Below are positions 63,310 to 64,000 of a DNA stretch of 64,000 nucleotides, in pieces. The stretch's first letter is position 1. Each line of letters begins with the position of its first letter. This DNA is from Flavisolibacter tropicus. Its GTDB lineage: Bacteria; Bacteroidota; Bacteroidia; Chitinophagales; Chitinophagaceae. The stretch lies in NCBI RefSeq assembly GCF_001644645.1, contig NZ_CP011390.1, forward strand, positions 2,786,001 through 2,850,000, in the 5' to 3' direction. Below the pieces are notes generated by a model. It searched no databases. It was not told the DNA's origin and saw only the letters and a list, made by a program, of their open reading frames with translations. The position numbers were made by a program, and so were the translations under genes.

Positions 63310-64000
63310 CTACAATAGGATCTGCTTATTTACTTGTATATCTTGTTGATCAGAGACTGTTAGAATATAATTTCCTTTTACAGTAGCAGGAATAATCAGC
63401 TGTCCAACAGGCCTATTAATCTGTTGGCGGCTTACTACAGTACCATTAAAAGATACCAGCCTAACCTCTACCTGCCCTTGCACTTGTTTAGCAAATTGCA
63501 GAACAATGTTTCCACGAACGGCTGTAGCGTCTACGATATTATTGCCATCTGCTTTTACAATTCTTACCGAAGTGTACTCATAACGCTCATTCAGATCTAC
63601 TTGCTTAATACGGTAGTAGACAGTTTTAGAACTTGCGTTTTTGTCGGTATAGGAATAATTAGAAGTGTTATTTGAAGTTCCTGTTGCGCTTACCCTACCA
63701 ATAGCTTTCCAGTTTGAACCATCTTCACTACGCTCTATTTCATAATAATCAGCGCCGGACTCTTGCGAAGTAGCCCATTGCACAAATACATCTGTGCTTT
63801 TGCGTACAGCGCTAAAACCAAGGTATTTAACGGGTAAAACGACAGGTATTAAAAATCCAGTGGTTGCACTATTGGCAATGGCCGGACCGCTTATGACTAC
63901 TCCATTGCCAGGGTATTTCAAAGCGCCACCAATGCTAATAATTTGAGAAGCGTTTTTATCAGAAGAAATTGTACCACCAGCCATTACTTCAACAGTGCTG
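63310..64000 (-). CDS. Secreted protein with fibronectin-type and T9SS sorting domains, 5' part outside window
   Basis: The last 230 codons; the frame stays open to the right edge, so the true start is outside. A fibronectin-III-like domain (about 50-145 of the visible part: QWATSQESGADYYEIERSED, TVYYRIKQVDLNERYEYT) is followed by a C-terminal domain of about 80 residues ending GNYILTVSDQQDIQVNKQIL, typical of type A T9SS sorting domains. The protein should be secreted through the type IX system and anchored or released at the surface. Confidence 0.85.
   Translation of the reverse strand, partial: STVEVMAGGTISSDKNASQIISIGGALKYPGNGVVISGPAIANSATTGFLIPVVLPVKYLGFSAVRKSTDVFVQWATSQESGADYYEIERSEDGSNWKAIGRVSATGTSNNTSNYSYTDKNASSKTVYYRIKQVDLNERYEYTSVRIVKADGNNIVDATAVRGNIVLQFAKQVQGQVEVRLVSFNGTVVSRQQINRPVGQLIIPATVKGNYILTVSDQQDIQVNKQILL

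Overview
The window is chromosomal DNA from a Bacteroidota, most likely family Chitinophagaceae (inference). Supporting signs are a SusC/SusD pair, gliding genes gldF/gldG, a T9SS-type C-terminal domain, a fused MurF-alanine racemase, Bacteroidota-type promoter boxes (TAnnTTTG) and few Shine-Dalgarno sites. Nothing identifies the species.

Layout. 1-9.3 kb: a polysaccharide-utilisation locus on the minus strand (sialidase-like enzyme cut by the left edge, SusD, SusC, HpcH/HpaI aldolase, a large secreted glycoside-hydrolase-like protein). 9.3-21.8 kb: an accessory stretch of small genes (DoxX-like, COG4705 membrane protein, VOC proteins, RibD/DHFR-like reductase, YdhR-like, lipoproteins, a response regulator). 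Here the spacers are long and full of repeats, and at least two genes are broken. 21.8-31.6 kb: a sugar-acid catabolic operon (SDR, FAH hydrolase, SDR, TauE/SafE, DapA-like aldolase, SSS symporter, enolase-superfamily dehydratase, SGNH hydrolase) with a divergent AraC regulator and an SMP-30 lactonase. It looks like a non-phosphorylative route for a deoxy sugar such as L-fucose or L-rhamnose (inference). 32-33.6 kb: a lipoprotein with barrel-like helices. 33.8-38.3 kb: a small island at a tRNA-Ser(GGA) gene. The 3' end of the tRNA plus its terminator is duplicated 4.4 kb away; cargo is an HNH-type protein, a zinc-ribbon protein and two membrane proteins. 38.3-64 kb: mostly housekeeping genes: TatD, polysaccharide deacetylase, gltX, aldo/keto reductase, B12-binding mutase domain, enoyl-CoA hydratase, an M16 protease pair, NlpC/P60, fumC, lspA, murF-alr, terC, gldG, gldF, an IS630 element, iscA-like, iscS, methylmalonyl-CoA epimerase and a truncated T9SS-type protein at the right edge.

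The main points for a second look are: (1) an SGNH hydrolase whose catalytic blocks are circularly permuted, with the GDS block at the C terminus; (2) the tRNA-Ser island and further tRNA-3'-end-plus-terminator relics beside it; (3) a modular intergenic repeat family whose parts recur in the same order and include a near-identical terminator hairpin; (4) several gene-plus-repeat units that look like small mobile cassettes; (5) genes broken by a single frameshift, a single TGA, or a lost start codon.
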